Source of the DNA: Algoriphagus boseongensis
Lineage (GTDB): Bacteria > Bacteroidota > Bacteroidia > Cytophagales > Cyclobacteriaceae
Direction: 5' to 3'
Length of the DNA stretch: 33,650 nt
Assembly (NCBI RefSeq): GCF_004362805.1
Contig: NZ_SNYF01000005.1
Location: 921,049-954,698, forward strand
This document shows positions 8,150-17,807 of this stretch, piece after piece. The position numbers and the translations under genes were made by a program. The number at the start of each line of letters is the position of its first letter. Positions within the stretch are counted from its first letter, which is position 1. The notes beneath the pieces are model-generated. The model worked only from the letters and a program-made list of their open reading frames with translations. It searched no databases and was not told the origin of the DNA.

Positions 8150-9570
8150 GAGTGAGTTAGTTGGACTGAAAGATGGACAAAGAAATCAGAATCATTGGCA
8201 ATGATATTCAATTGATGCTGATTCGGATACAGTAGTTCTAATCGCTTTTTCACATTCTCCAAACCAATACCAGATTCTTCCCTGGATTTCTCTGAAGTAG
8301 GTTTTTCGGGATGCACACTATTGACCAAATCCAAATGCACAGAACCTGCCATGCATCTAAGGTTCAAACGAATCCATGACTTTTCCTTGGCGGAAATCCC
8401 ATGTTTAAAGGCGTTTTCTACGAAAGGAATGATCAACATAGGAGCGATCTCCCCAATACATTGGGACTCGTTGATTTGAATATCTACCTCAAGATTGGCC
8501 TGAGAACCGAATCTCAGCATCTGTAGATCAAGGTAATTTCTCAGGTAATCTATTTCCCGAGAAAGAGGAATACTGGGCAACTGATTCTCATGTAACATGA
8601 ACCTCATCATATCCCCAAGTTTTTGGATACCATCGGAAGTCTTATCGGCATTTTCAATCAAAGCACTTGCATACAAAGTATTTAGGGCATTAAATAGAAA
8701 ATGAGGATTGATTTGAGAGCGGAGAAAGTCAAAGCTTGCATTTCCCTGATCGACCTGGTTTGTCAAAACCGAAATCTTGCCAACAAATGAGTCATATTTT
8801 TTAAAAATGAGACTGGTCAGAGGCTGAAGGATTAGCGCAAGAAAGGCTACAAACCCCACTCCAACGACTGCCACCATTTCCTGGTTATTGTCTATTGAAG
8901 CTGCAAAGAAGCCAAATAAGATTAGTCCTAATAATCCCCATTTAAACCATCTGGATGATTTTGTCTTTCCATTTAGCTGGTTTTGGTAAACCAAATAGTA
9001 TTGATAAATCCCCAAAAAGAATAAGCCAGGAACGATAATTCCTAAGGTAATAAGGGGACCATTATTTGAAACCGGAAGAATCTGGATGAGAAAAAGGATG
9101 GTAAAAAGATAGATAAAACCCAGCCTGACCAAATTATAAACCTGAAAATCTTTGAGCTTTGGAGGAGTTAATGCTTGTTCTAAAACAAATGAAGAAATCA
9201 AATAACTCGCATAAATTCCTACCACACCCAAATAGAATGTCGGAAATGGAGAACTGATTAATTCAGCCTGATAACCAAAAATAGCGGAAGTAAATAAGGA
9301 AGCTCCTGTGATTAATACTGTATAAATAACAATTGGAACTGGCTTTTTGGTGAGCTGGTATTTTGGAATTAAAACCATGTGGACCAAATGAAAAGAGAGG
9401 TATAAAACCACAGGTATTATTAAACGAGCCACAAATTGAAAAATTTGAAAACTGGAGCTGATGTATGAATCTGGTCTAAAACCAAAGAGGTTAAATAAAA
9501 AAATGGAAAGAAAGGCCATGGTGACTACCCACCATTCAATTTGTCGGAAATCAAGACTTTTGGATTTCAT
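8146..9570 (-). CDS. LytS/YehU-type sensor histidine kinase
   Basis: The protein has 474 residues. The N-terminal ~255 residues hold about seven hydrophobic membrane segments. The His_kinase domain follows, with phosphoacceptor H290 in SQINPHFLFNALNTLY, the N box with N386 in IIPFVENAFKHGIS, and a GIGLENVKKRLELLYP G box. There is no PAS, GAF or periplasmic sensor domain, so the membrane part itself should sense. It overlaps the response regulator by 4 bases. The pair is the LytS/LytTR type common in Bacteroidota. Confidence 0.92.
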   Translation of the reverse strand: MKSKSLDFRQIEWWVVTMAFLSIFLFNLFGFRPDSYISSSFQIFQFVARLIIPVVLYLSFHLVHMVLIPKYQLTKKPVPIVIYTVLITGASLFTSAIFGYQAELISSPFPTFYLGVVGIYASYLISSFVLEQALTPPKLKDFQVYNLVRLGFIYLFTILFLIQILPVSNNGPLITLGIIVPGLFFLGIYQYYLVYQNQLNGKTKSSRWFKWGLLGLILFGFFAASIDNNQEMVAVVGVGFVAFLALILQPLTSLIFKKYDSFVGKISVLTNQVDQGNASFDFLRSQINPHFLFNALNTLYASALIENADKTSDGIQKLGDMMRFMLHENQLPSIPLSREIDYLRNYLDLQMLRFGSQANLEVDIQINESQCIGEIAPMLIIPFVENAFKHGISAKEKSWIRLNLRCMAGSVHLDLVNSVHPEKPTSEKSREESGIGLENVKKRLELLYPNQHQLNIIANDSDFFVHLSVQLTHS

Positions 9571-9850
9571 AGTTGAGTTTAGAGATATTTTTGATCAGTA
9601 CAAACTATTCTGATAGCACAAAAGGGAATTCTTTTTCTCAGAAAAAGAGCAAAAGTAGATTGTATACCAATGCTGCTAAGATCAAAAGCAAAAAGGATTT
9701 CCTTTTTTCCATGAGAATAATCGGGCTTAAATTTTTCTTCAAGGATAGAGGCAGGAAGAAGCCCAATCAAAAAAATGTGACGAAAAGCGGGATTTGAGGG
9801 GTAGATTGAAGGAGATTGATCGAATATCGAAAATCAAAAATCATAAATCC

Positions 9851-11317
9851 TCAAAATGGGTATTTCATCAATTCGATTCCCCAAAGCCAAGGAAGTATGT
9901 AATAGACCATTAGTGTAATAAGGATAATAGAAAAGATATTCAACCAAAGTCCAGCTTTGACCATGTCTTTCATCTGAAGATATCCTGAACCAAAAACCAC
10001 TGCATTGGGTGGAGTGGCCACAGGAAGCATAAAGGCACAACTAGCCGCCAAAGTAGCCCCAACCATCAATCCAAAAGGATGAAGATCTAATTTAATAGCC
10101 ACAGAAGCTAGAATAGGTAGCAACATAGAGGCTGTGGCCACATTGGAAGTGACTTCTGTTAAGAAGTTTACTGAAGCAATGATGATCATCAAAAGGACAA
10201 AAAATCCGACTCCTTCAATTAGCGTGAATTTCTGACCTATCCATTCGGCAAGTCCTGTTTCTTTAAATCCTTCTGCCAAGGCCAATCCACCACCAAATAA
10301 GATCAAAACTCCCCAAGGAATTTTCTCGGCAGTTTTCCAGTCTAAAATTCTCTTACCTGGAGTAGAGGAGGGGAGGATGAGCAAGGCTACTACTCCTGCC
10401 AAAACGATAATGGTATCGTCTATTCCAGGGATAAACTTTGCCAACAAAAAGCTTCGGCTGATCCAAGAAAAGCAAACCAAAGTAAAGACAACCAATACAG
10501 ATTTCTCCTCAAAAGTGATTTTACCCAAGGCTTTTAATTGAGTGGAAATAACCGATTTTCCACCTTCGATTTGAAAGGATTTAGGTAATTTATTGCCAAA
10601 AGTGACTAAATATAACCAGCATATTATCAGTAAGATAAGCGCAAACGGGAATCCAAATAACATCCATTCATTGAAAGCTATTGAATAGTCATAAAGCTCT
10701 TTGACTACTGCAGAAAGAATGGCATTGGTTGGGGTTCCAATCAAAGTCGCCATTCCTCCAATAGAGGCCGAGTAGGCGATACCCAGCATGATATTTTTAC
10801 CCAAACTATCCGATAGGATTTGGTTCTTTTCACCTAATTGATCCTTAAACTGGCTAACCACAGCCAAACCTATAGGAAGCATCATTAAGGCAGTTGCAGA
10901 ATTAGAAATCCACATAGATAAAAAACCTGTGGCTAGGATAAATCCCAAAACGATCATCCGCAGGTTAGTACCTAATAAATTTATTATGTTAAGTGCAATC
11001 CTCCGATGCAAATTCCATTTCTCAATTCCTGTAGCCAATAAAAAGCCTCCCATATACAGCATTACTGTAGGGTGCATGTAATTAGAGGATACAGAATCAA
11101 TTTTAAGCAAACCCAAAGTGGGCATAAAAATTAAAGGCAATAAAGCTGTACCTGCAATGGGTAAGGCTTCTGTGATCCACCAGATCGCCATCCATACCGT
11201 AAGAGCAAGCATAGCTTGAGCCTCTGGATTTAAACCAGGAGATTCTACAAGAAACAAAATGAGAAGGAAGGCAGTAGGCCCAAGGAATAAACCCAAACGG
11301 GAAAGCCAATTCGTCAT
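9851..11317 (-). CDS. DASS (SLC13) family sodium/anion symporter
   Basis: The protein has 488 residues, about 11-12 membrane segments, and the two inverted-repeat signatures of the divalent anion:Na+ symporters: WISNSATALMMLPI in the first half and TEVTSNVATASMLLPI in the second, which build the Na+ and carboxylate sites in VcINDY-like carriers. Likely substrates are di- or tricarboxylates or sulfate, carried in with Na+; the sequence does not decide. An approximately 280-bp spacer separates it from the kinase gene. On its upstream side lie only about 110 bp and then an Omp85 relic and porin 1. Confidence 0.9.
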   Translation of the reverse strand: MTNWLSRLGLFLGPTAFLLILFLVESPGLNPEAQAMLALTVWMAIWWITEALPIAGTALLPLIFMPTLGLLKIDSVSSNYMHPTVMLYMGGFLLATGIEKWNLHRRIALNIINLLGTNLRMIVLGFILATGFLSMWISNSATALMMLPIGLAVVSQFKDQLGEKNQILSDSLGKNIMLGIAYSASIGGMATLIGTPTNAILSAVVKELYDYSIAFNEWMLFGFPFALILLIICWLYLVTFGNKLPKSFQIEGGKSVISTQLKALGKITFEEKSVLVVFTLVCFSWISRSFLLAKFIPGIDDTIIVLAGVVALLILPSSTPGKRILDWKTAEKIPWGVLILFGGGLALAEGFKETGLAEWIGQKFTLIEGVGFFVLLMIIIASVNFLTEVTSNVATASMLLPILASVAIKLDLHPFGLMVGATLAASCAFMLPVATPPNAVVFGSGYLQMKDMVKAGLWLNIFSIILITLMVYYILPWLWGIELMKYPF

Positions 11318-11430
11318 AGCATGGAGGATGATCTTGATGCTAAGATATAAAAGAATTCTAGAGTGCTAGAATCCTTTATTTAACATAATATAAATTATAA
11401 AACAACTAAATTGTTTACAATTACAAGAAC

Positions 11431-11655
11431 TCACCAAGAACTTCCAAAAACAATATAAAAGGCAAAATCCTCTCCATTTCCCCAGGCAAAGTCAGCTACC
11501 ATATTTACGCCTAAAAGTCTTGCGATTTTATATCGTAAACCTGTTCCAATGGTATAAGCCGAATCTGATTCACCAAAGACACTAAATTTCTTGAAAGCTT
11601 TCCCTCCCCCCACAAAACCGATTAGTGACCATCTATTGTAAACATTGTAGGTCCA
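11431..11655 (-). pseudogene. C-terminal relic of an Omp85 (BamA/TamA-like) barrel
   Basis: About 74 codons are open from the base directly after the stop codon of porin 1, in the same reading frame. The translation holds RWSLIGFVGGGKAF and ends DFAWGNGEDFAFYIVFGSSW, matching the last strands of Omp85/surface-antigen barrels, which end in an aromatic residue. Everything upstream of the last ~75 residues is missing. It looks like the tail of a gene whose front was replaced when the porin-containing block arrived. Readthrough of the porin stop would add this tail but would not make a sensible barrel. The only start within it is GTG at 11613, so a short protein is possible but unlikely to function. 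Confidence 0.7.
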
Positions 11656-12933
11656 TTAGAATATATACTTGACCATAAACTGTAAACGAGTTCCAACGCC
11701 AGATGAACCGTCTCCATTTTCTCGATAGAGAACCATGAATTCACCTCCAGTATTTAATGCTTTTAATGGTGACCAGATCAAATTTAGATGGCCAGATCCA
11801 CCGAGTTTAATTTTATCCTCTGATCTGTATTCGGATGGATTCAGACCAAACCAATTAGTATTGAAATTTGAAACTAAAACAGGCGATAAATTAAGAGCGA
11901 CTCCTGTACCAAGGTTCCATGCTGGCATCGCTTCTATTTTTCCTTGAGGATTAAGAACTGCTGAAGCAGTTGTGCCAAGTGTTGCCACAATATTACTACC
12001 CCATCCATTTCCATAAGAAGCCATCCAACGGAAATAATGTCGTTTACTTGAAAAGTACTCGCGTCCGCTAAAGCTTGCTCCCCAACCCAAAGTAGAAGTA
12101 TTAGGACCGGTAGACTGACGATCATATCGCAACTGGAATGCAGAAAGGCCAAAAAATAAACGCCCTTTTTTGGAAGTCAATTTCGTTATTCTGCCGACAG
12201 CTAGCGGAAGACTGAGACTTGCTTTTCCTGGAAAATTGTTCCCATCAATTCCTGGATATTCAAGCATTTCCAAGGCAAATGCATAATTCAACTTCTGATT
12301 TATTTTATCCTCAAACCGTACTTGGGCTCTCCGCGTTCCTGTCAATGCATCTCCAGCTGCGAAATCAATAGTAGTAGGAACGGCAAAAAGATCAGAATGT
12401 GTTCCCCATGTCCGACCTATAAGGAGTCTACCTACTACTCCATAAATATGACGTAATCTAGGTGTTTGGTTAAATTCAGGATCATTGATATTATAAAAGT
12501 CAAGTTCAATAAAAATCCGTAAAGGCATACCGGTCTCTGTAATGCTTCTTACGTCAATATTAAATCTTGATTCCCTAGCATGAAGGTTCATATAACCACT
12601 CTGCGGGACTCTCCCATCGCCAGGGACAGGTACATTTTGAATTTCGTATTGGTATCGGTCATAGCCTCCACTAAAATCTTGGATATAATCTAGTTTCACA
12701 TAACCGCCAATTGCCATTCTCGCACGACTTCCAAATAGAGGCCAGGAATTTGGGAAATTGGCATCAATGAGATCTTGACCAGTCCAGTCAATCATATTTT
12801 CCCGAAAATCACTGATTCGGTCTGCCTCCGGTACTGTTGTTTTCAACGTGTCGCCGGCATGCCAGTCCTGGCCAAGAACGGGTAGAATTGAGCATGTGCC
12901 TAGCACCGCTAACAGAATGGTTAATTTTTTCAT
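11656..12933 (-). CDS. DcaP-like outer-membrane porin (copy 1)
   Basis: The protein has 425 residues, a Sec signal peptide (MKKLTILLAVLGTC...LGQ), and an amphipathic strand pattern ending in MVKYIF with the C-terminal aromatic. Motifs shared with the second porin in this window are GGYVK at the first strand, the RFNIDVR strand, GRTWGTHSDLFAVP and FAAGDALTG. The family (DcaP-like trimeric porins) takes up small anionic solutes; Acinetobacter DcaP is reported to pass dicarboxylates and sulbactam-type inhibitors. It sits downstream of the two beta-lactamase-like genes. Its upstream region shares a conserved block with porin copy 2. Confidence 0.85.
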   Translation of the reverse strand: MKKLTILLAVLGTCSILPVLGQDWHAGDTLKTTVPEADRISDFRENMIDWTGQDLIDANFPNSWPLFGSRARMAIGGYVKLDYIQDFSGGYDRYQYEIQNVPVPGDGRVPQSGYMNLHARESRFNIDVRSITETGMPLRIFIELDFYNINDPEFNQTPRLRHIYGVVGRLLIGRTWGTHSDLFAVPTTIDFAAGDALTGTRRAQVRFEDKINQKLNYAFALEMLEYPGIDGNNFPGKASLSLPLAVGRITKLTSKKGRLFFGLSAFQLRYDRQSTGPNTSTLGWGASFSGREYFSSKRHYFRWMASYGNGWGSNIVATLGTTASAVLNPQGKIEAMPAWNLGTGVALNLSPVLVSNFNTNWFGLNPSEYRSEDKIKLGGSGHLNLIWSPLKALNTGGEFMVLYRENGDGSSGVGTRLQFMVKYIF

Positions 12934-12950
12934 GTTTTACGTTTTTTGGG

Positions 12951-13035
12951 GATAAACTAAAACTTGTATTACAATTCCTTTGATTGGTTATTATTTACAT
13001 TCTACCTGTTATGATAAATTCTAATAAAAATATAT
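12951..13035 (-). promoter_or_regulatory. conserved upstream block of porin 1
   Basis: About 85 bases starting 18 bp before the porin 1 start codon align with 26341-26426 ahead of porin 2 at roughly three quarters identity with one gap. It contains a perfect inverted repeat TTGTA-T-TACAA at 12964-12974. It probably carries a shared promoter and operator. The regulator is unknown; the MalT-like LuxR protein of the island is a candidate. Confidence 0.55.
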
Positions 13036-13410
13036 CCATAGACAAAAGTCAAGGAAATAGTACCACATCCTTGCAGAACAGTTTCTGGAAAAATAGCACT
13101 CAGAAAGTAGGCACAATCAATGCATACTATCCGAGTGCCAGTTCTTAAACTTGTTAGTTAACTATCTTTTAAAGGGCTCTCCCTCCTCCGTAAGAATATT
13201 GGATTTATTCCCTAAATCGCCCGTGAGAAGGAAATTATCGTGCTAATATAACCAGTAGTAGGCCTCCGAAATCGCCAGCTACAATCGCTCTATGTTGTAC
13301 TCCTGGTAAGAATGGTGAAGCCCACTCAAGTAGATTTTTTCAACATTGTTTCAGGTTGCCATTTTGAGAATTTCATAAGGCGTGAATTGACATAACTTCT
13401 GCCTACCTGG
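13036..13410. other. long spacer without an intact gene
   Basis: Between the conserved porin block and the class C beta-lactamase stop codon I see no intact gene. On the minus strand about 13150-13350 has short open stretches in different frames (for example VAGDFGG and NFLLTGDLGNKSN) that look like weathered coding sequence, but no family can be named. Confidence 0.4.
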
Positions 13411-14919
13411 TTATTTGTCGAATACCGATCCGGAGTTTGGTATATCATCTACCTTACCGTTGGATCTAATAAAGATTCGGTGGTTGAATCGTACATAGTT
13501 GAGTTCTCCAGACTGATCTTTGAGCAATTCACCAAGAGATCCTTTGTTTGGGCCTTCGGTGATGATGAAATAGCCCTCTGCCGTGTTGGCCACATTAGCA
13601 GGTGCGGGATCTGCTCCCTTGGTCAAAAAGGAGAACTGGACAAACACATATTTGTCGCCCTCTTTGCGGATCTCGATGTTTTGGGAATTACCCTTGAAGA
13701 CGCCAACGAAGGGGTCGAGCACAGTCGGATCAACGCCTGATGCGACCGGAGACTTGGCCTCGATGCCCGTGAAGGCTTTGACCATTGCGTTCGCAACTTT
13801 TTTGTACGCCTCTACTCCGCGATCGCTGTGAACCAAAACCACCACGGCAAAGTTGTGATCTGGGATCAATTGCAGAAAAGAACGCGTGCCGGGCCAATTC
13901 CCCCCGTGGCTGGGGCTGGTGACCCCGTCGTAGTCGTGGACGAACCAAGTTAGCCCGGTAAAGTCGCCGGCCTCAGCCTCGACTGCCGGAGCGTGAACAT
14001 AATCCAGTGCTTTTTTGGACATCAGTTGGTTCCCAGAAGCATCCTTTCCATCTAACTGAAAACGGGCATATTTCAGCATGTCGGTAACTGTAGACCGGAT
14101 CCCGCCAGAGGCAGCGGACTCTCTTATCATGGGAATGTAGTATGGCTTGAGATCACTGATGCTGCCTTCCCCGTAGATCGGCGGATGACCCCATGCGTAA
14201 TTTTTAGCCGGAGGGGTAGCGTCGTAATTAAAGGATGATGCATTCATGCCAAGCGGGGTGAGCAGGTGCTCTTCGATCAGGGTCTCGATCGGCTTTCCGC
14301 CGACATGCGACACCACATGGGTCGCGAAGGTGATACTGGTGTTGTTGTACATCCAGGTTTGATCGAAGGGATAGATCTGCTCGACGTAAGCCGCCTGGAG
14401 CATGACCTTCTCGCTGATCGATCCACCCGGAGGAACACTAAGGAACCCATGGTCGCCATACCAGCCAGCGCGATGATGGAACAAGTCAACGACCCGCGCT
14501 TTGGAAGTAGCATCGGGATCCGAAACCCTCCACCACGGCAGGAGGTCGACGACACGTGCGTTCAAATCCAGTTTGCCTTCTTCGGACAGCTGCATGGCCA
14601 CCGTCGAAAGGAAGGTTTTTGTCACAGAGCCAATTTGAAATTGCGTATTAGGGGTAACAGCCTCGTCAGTGCCAACCTTGGTTACACCGAGTCCTGCACT
14701 GTAGGAGTTATCTCCGTAGATGACCCCTACTGCAAGCCCTGGGATTTTCATTTCCTTGATCAGCTCAGCAGTTTCAGCGACAACCGCATCAAAGGTCGCC
14801 TGGCCCTTCTTCTCTGTCATTGGTTTTTTGGACTTTTGCTTTTTCTGAGCAAGAGCCGGTTGAACTGCAAATAATGAAGCCATTATTACAGCAAATAAAA
14901 GTTTCATGTTTTGTTTCAT
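13411..14919 (-). CDS. class C beta-lactamase-related serine hydrolase (S12 family)
   Basis: The protein has 502 residues with a signal peptide ending ...PALAQ, so it is periplasmic. The S12 fold shows S98-x-x-K101 in QIGSVTKTF, Y191-x-N193 in WMYNNTS and, in place of KTG, H338-G-G in SHGGNWPG. The His variant is usual in D-aminopeptidases, esterases and other non-AmpC members. About 110 residues after the catalytic domain form an extra beta domain (DUF3471-like position). Likely activities are D-amino-acid peptidase, esterase or weak beta-lactamase. The gene is markedly more GC-rich (for example around 13700-14600) than its neighbours, which points to separate acquisition. The start could also be the Met at residue 5. 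Confidence 0.87.
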   Translation of the reverse strand: MKQNMKLLFAVIMASLFAVQPALAQKKQKSKKPMTEKKGQATFDAVVAETAELIKEMKIPGLAVGVIYGDNSYSAGLGVTKVGTDEAVTPNTQFQIGSVTKTFLSTVAMQLSEEGKLDLNARVVDLLPWWRVSDPDATSKARVVDLFHHRAGWYGDHGFLSVPPGGSISEKVMLQAAYVEQIYPFDQTWMYNNTSITFATHVVSHVGGKPIETLIEEHLLTPLGMNASSFNYDATPPAKNYAWGHPPIYGEGSISDLKPYYIPMIRESAASGGIRSTVTDMLKYARFQLDGKDASGNQLMSKKALDYVHAPAVEAEAGDFTGLTWFVHDYDGVTSPSHGGNWPGTRSFLQLIPDHNFAVVVLVHSDRGVEAYKKVANAMVKAFTGIEAKSPVASGVDPTVLDPFVGVFKGNSQNIEIRKEGDKYVFVQFSFLTKGADPAPANVANTAEGYFIITEGPNKGSLGELLKDQSGELNYVRFNHRIFIRSNGKVDDIPNSGSVFDK

Positions 14920-15043
14920 GGTTCCTCTTTTTTTAATTATTAATAACTGAGTTTATTTTTTGAATGCCTAAGACTTGGTTCAACGATGACTCAAAGCGTC
15001 ATACGAGGCAACCAATTGATAGGTACGATAAAGCTTATTTATC

Positions 15044-16039
15044 TTAGGGCTTTAAATAATAAAAGTCGTATAAAGTCCGGGTTACTTCTGCAATGGCCCG
15101 ATCACGATCAGCTTCTGAGGTTGTACTGCTCTTGGTAAATACGACAATCGCAAAACGTCGGCCGTCTGGTAGCGTTACATACCCCACGTCATTAGCAACA
15201 CCACCAATAGTTCCTGTTTTATGGGCAACCGGAGTTCCTTTTGGCAGAAGGCCTTTTAGCCTAGCTGCACCTGTACGGGTGCGAGACATGGTGCTAAGTA
15301 GAAATTGAGTGCTTTCGGCACTCAAGGCCTTTCCGCTGTCTATAGCCAATAGCAATTGCAGCATGGCATTTGGCGAGCTCTGGTCACGTGGATCTTCTTG
15401 TTCGAACTCCAGATTTCGAAGTGGTTGCTTTGCTGCGAGCGTTGGGTCTTTGACAAGAGCCTCTGCAAGTACCGATGCGTAGGCCTTGTCGGGTAAACCA
15501 TAGAAATCCCTTAAAATTTCGCTGGTATATCGATCTACTCGGAGATCTGTTATCCCAATACTTCGCATCATTTTCGTTACCGCTTCCGGACCACCCGCTA
15601 GTTTTAGACAAGCGTCCGTCGCTGTATTATCACTCAAGGTTATCATTGGTTCAATTAAATTGGCTACCGATAACTTGATACCAGGATGCACGAAGTTTAC
15701 TGCGATCGCACCGTCACCTGTAACCATGGTTTCTTGTTCAACATCAATTAAATCGGAAAGCTTAAGCTCACCTTTATCGACACGGTCCAGCAAGGCGACG
15801 GCAATTGCAACCTTATAGGTACTTGCCATCACAAACTGTTCATCACCGTTTATGGTGATCATCTCCTTAGAGCCAATTTCTTGTGCCGCCACTCCAATGC
15901 GACCCGCTAACTTCTCTGATAGTCTCTCAATCTTTTGAGAAATTTGTTGTGTGTTATACTCTTGAGAAAATGTAGGTTGAACTGCAACAAATGCCGAGAC
16001 TATTAAAATTGAAAATATGGTTATGATAGGTTTCATCAT
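15044..16039 (-). CDS. class A beta-lactamase-related serine hydrolase
   Basis: The protein has 331 residues with a signal peptide (ending near QPTFSQ). Class A motifs are present: S73-T-Y-K76, S136-D-N138 and K274-T-G. The omega loop is unusual. After DRY (169-171) the expected general-base Glu position holds Thr, and the ExxLN motif is missing. About 30-35 extra residues follow before DPRDQSSP, which corresponds to the ERDTTTP of TEM-type enzymes. E174, E211, E213 or E215 may replace the base. It may be a beta-lactamase of a divergent subclass or a related peptidase. It lies 124 bp upstream of the class C relative and 109 bp behind the D-aminoacylase pair. Confidence 0.85.
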   Translation of the reverse strand: MMKPIITIFSILIVSAFVAVQPTFSQEYNTQQISQKIERLSEKLAGRIGVAAQEIGSKEMITINGDEQFVMASTYKVAIAVALLDRVDKGELKLSDLIDVEQETMVTGDGAIAVNFVHPGIKLSVANLIEPMITLSDNTATDACLKLAGGPEAVTKMMRSIGITDLRVDRYTSEILRDFYGLPDKAYASVLAEALVKDPTLAAKQPLRNLEFEQEDPRDQSSPNAMLQLLLAIDSGKALSAESTQFLLSTMSRTRTGAARLKGLLPKGTPVAHKTGTIGGVANDVGYVTLPDGRRFAIVVFTKSSTTSEADRDRAIAEVTRTLYDFYYLKP

Positions 16040-16148
16040 TCTGTTCTTTTAAATATTAATCATTGCGTTTTATCGATATATATTAATCCCCTATCCTAAA
16101 GGCTGCGTTTTCATCTAAAGGATAGCTCTCTCAATTTTTAAAGTTGGG

Positions 16149-17786
16149 TCACTTTAAGCCCACTCCATCAAATTCCCGTGGTACAGCATAAAACTCTTTT
16201 TGCCAACCCTCAACGTCTATAGGTACACGCTTACTCTCAGCTACTGGCTCAAAACGGATGGGTTGCCCAGGATTAACAGTATCGGGCATGACTTTGGAAT
16301 CTTTTACAACAATTACCCCGTTAACTAAAACATAAGGAATTCCTGTCGATGGGGTTGTACCCTTCTCATAAGTTGCATTGTCTTTGACATTTTCAGGACT
16401 GAAGATGGTGATGTCAGCCACCATACCTTCCTGCATGCGACCACGCACTTGCATGGCTTTTAAACCCATGTCGCCTAATGGCTTGGCATAATTGTAAGAG
16501 GTCATGGACACCAATTGCATTAATGGAATGTTATTGTCTTGGCCAAAACGCAATGTTTTCGCAAATGCGCCAGAAGAACGAGGATGAACATTGGGCAAGT
16601 CTTCATAGGGTGTATTTCTGGTCAGACCCGTAAATGGAATTAAAGGCATACCATCGCTACCAATGGCCACCCCCGGCATTTTTAGCCAATCAACAATGGC
16701 TTCCTTTGGCATTTTATATACTATAACAGCTCTTGTGGGTTCTTTTTTCAACATTTCCTCACGGCTTTCCTGGGTGTACCACTCCCCTGTGGCCACGTCT
16801 TGCACCGTTTCTTCGTATTTGTTGCCTAAAGATTTTATCCAAACATCGGGCTCGAGAAAAACGGCATTTAAAGCGGTGGATCCTGCAGCATAAGGATATA
16901 TTTCGCCCCAAACGTTGAAGCCTCGTTCACGCATTTTAACCAATAATTCGTGTACCAGATTGTATCCGGGATTATTGAAATGGATGGCAATAGCTGGTGC
17001 GCCCAGGGCAGCCGCATTGGCCAACATTTCCTGTATACCATTTACCTCGGCCACATCGTCTCCAGGGGTACCTCTAAAGTGCATACCTATCTGACGGCCA
17101 TAGGCGCCTGCCAATTTTTGCAATTCATAAATTTCACGAGTGGATACCCCCTCGCGCATATAACCCACTGTTGAACCGATACCAATACCTCCCTGGCGTA
17201 ACCCTTCATCAATTTGAGCCAATATTTCGTTCCCTTGCTCCAGGTTAGGCCTTGTTTTCGACCAACCATCTTTTACACGGGTTTTCAATGCATCCATGGT
17301 ATACAAGAATTCCCACTCATTGAAGCCATCAAGTACTGCTGCTCGTGCCAACTCATGTGCTACCGCAACTCCATAATTTAAAGGAGTATTCCCTTCATGG
17401 CGTTTGTACCATTCATCTAATTTGGGTCCGTAGGCACCCACCTCCAAATCCATAATGGTGGTTCGACCATCGCGAAGCATGAGGTTATACATATAGGGCT
17501 CTATACAATGCTGATGCCCGTCAATAAAACCGGGGGCAACAACTTGTCCAGTAGCATCAATGGTTTCTTTACCTTTAATTTCATCTTCGGTAATTAATGA
17601 GATTATACCGTCTTTGATACCCACATTTCTGATCCCGTCAAAATTGGTTTCTGGATCCATGACGCGGCCATTAAGGATGACTATGTCAAATTCCTGATTG
17701 GGGTCAGCCCCTTTTTCAGTGCTTGTCTCATTACAACTGCTGAAAAAAAGTGCAGAAATGAAGAGGGTTAAAAGTGATTTTTTCAT
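16149..17786 (-). CDS. D-aminoacylase/dihydroorotase-type amidohydrolase lipoprotein (copy 2)
   Basis: The protein has 545 residues with a lipoprotein signal, lipidated Cys18 in FFSSC. The amidohydrolase barrel has H91-x-H93 (PGFIDGHQH), His in IGMHFRG, His in IAIHFNN and Asp in IGSDGMP, the metal ligands of N-acyl-D-amino-acid deacylases. The Cys of the classical GNCG motif is absent; MDLEVG stands there. Metal-dependent hydrolysis of N-acyl-D-amino acids or related amides in the periplasm is the best guess. It begins 21 bp after the stop of copy 1. The first ~93 residues are far closer to copy 1 than the remainder. Confidence 0.85.
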   Translation of the reverse strand: MKKSLLTLFISALFFSSCNETSTEKGADPNQEFDIVILNGRVMDPETNFDGIRNVGIKDGIISLITEDEIKGKETIDATGQVVAPGFIDGHQHCIEPYMYNLMLRDGRTTIMDLEVGAYGPKLDEWYKRHEGNTPLNYGVAVAHELARAAVLDGFNEWEFLYTMDALKTRVKDGWSKTRPNLEQGNEILAQIDEGLRQGGIGIGSTVGYMREGVSTREIYELQKLAGAYGRQIGMHFRGTPGDDVAEVNGIQEMLANAAALGAPAIAIHFNNPGYNLVHELLVKMRERGFNVWGEIYPYAAGSTALNAVFLEPDVWIKSLGNKYEETVQDVATGEWYTQESREEMLKKEPTRAVIVYKMPKEAIVDWLKMPGVAIGSDGMPLIPFTGLTRNTPYEDLPNVHPRSSGAFAKTLRFGQDNNIPLMQLVSMTSYNYAKPLGDMGLKAMQVRGRMQEGMVADITIFSPENVKDNATYEKGTTPSTGIPYVLVNGVIVVKDSKVMPDTVNPGQPIRFEPVAESKRVPIDVEGWQKEFYAVPREFDGVGLK

Positions 17787-17807
17787 GTTATGAATTTTAA
17801 ATTCTAA

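Noticed and set aside
9571..9850. Short open frames on both strands between the kinase and symporter genes
   Set aside because: Up to 74 codons, lysine-rich or low-complexity composition, no motif and no suitable start; treated as ordinary spacer.
13150..13350. Possible propeller-like or FG-GAP-like coding remnant
   Set aside because: Fragments appear in different frames with stops and match no family well enough to name.
14266..14874. A 202-codon plus-strand frame opposite the class C gene
   Set aside because: It is antisense to a clear S12 enzyme with all motifs, and its length is explained by the high GC content of that gene.
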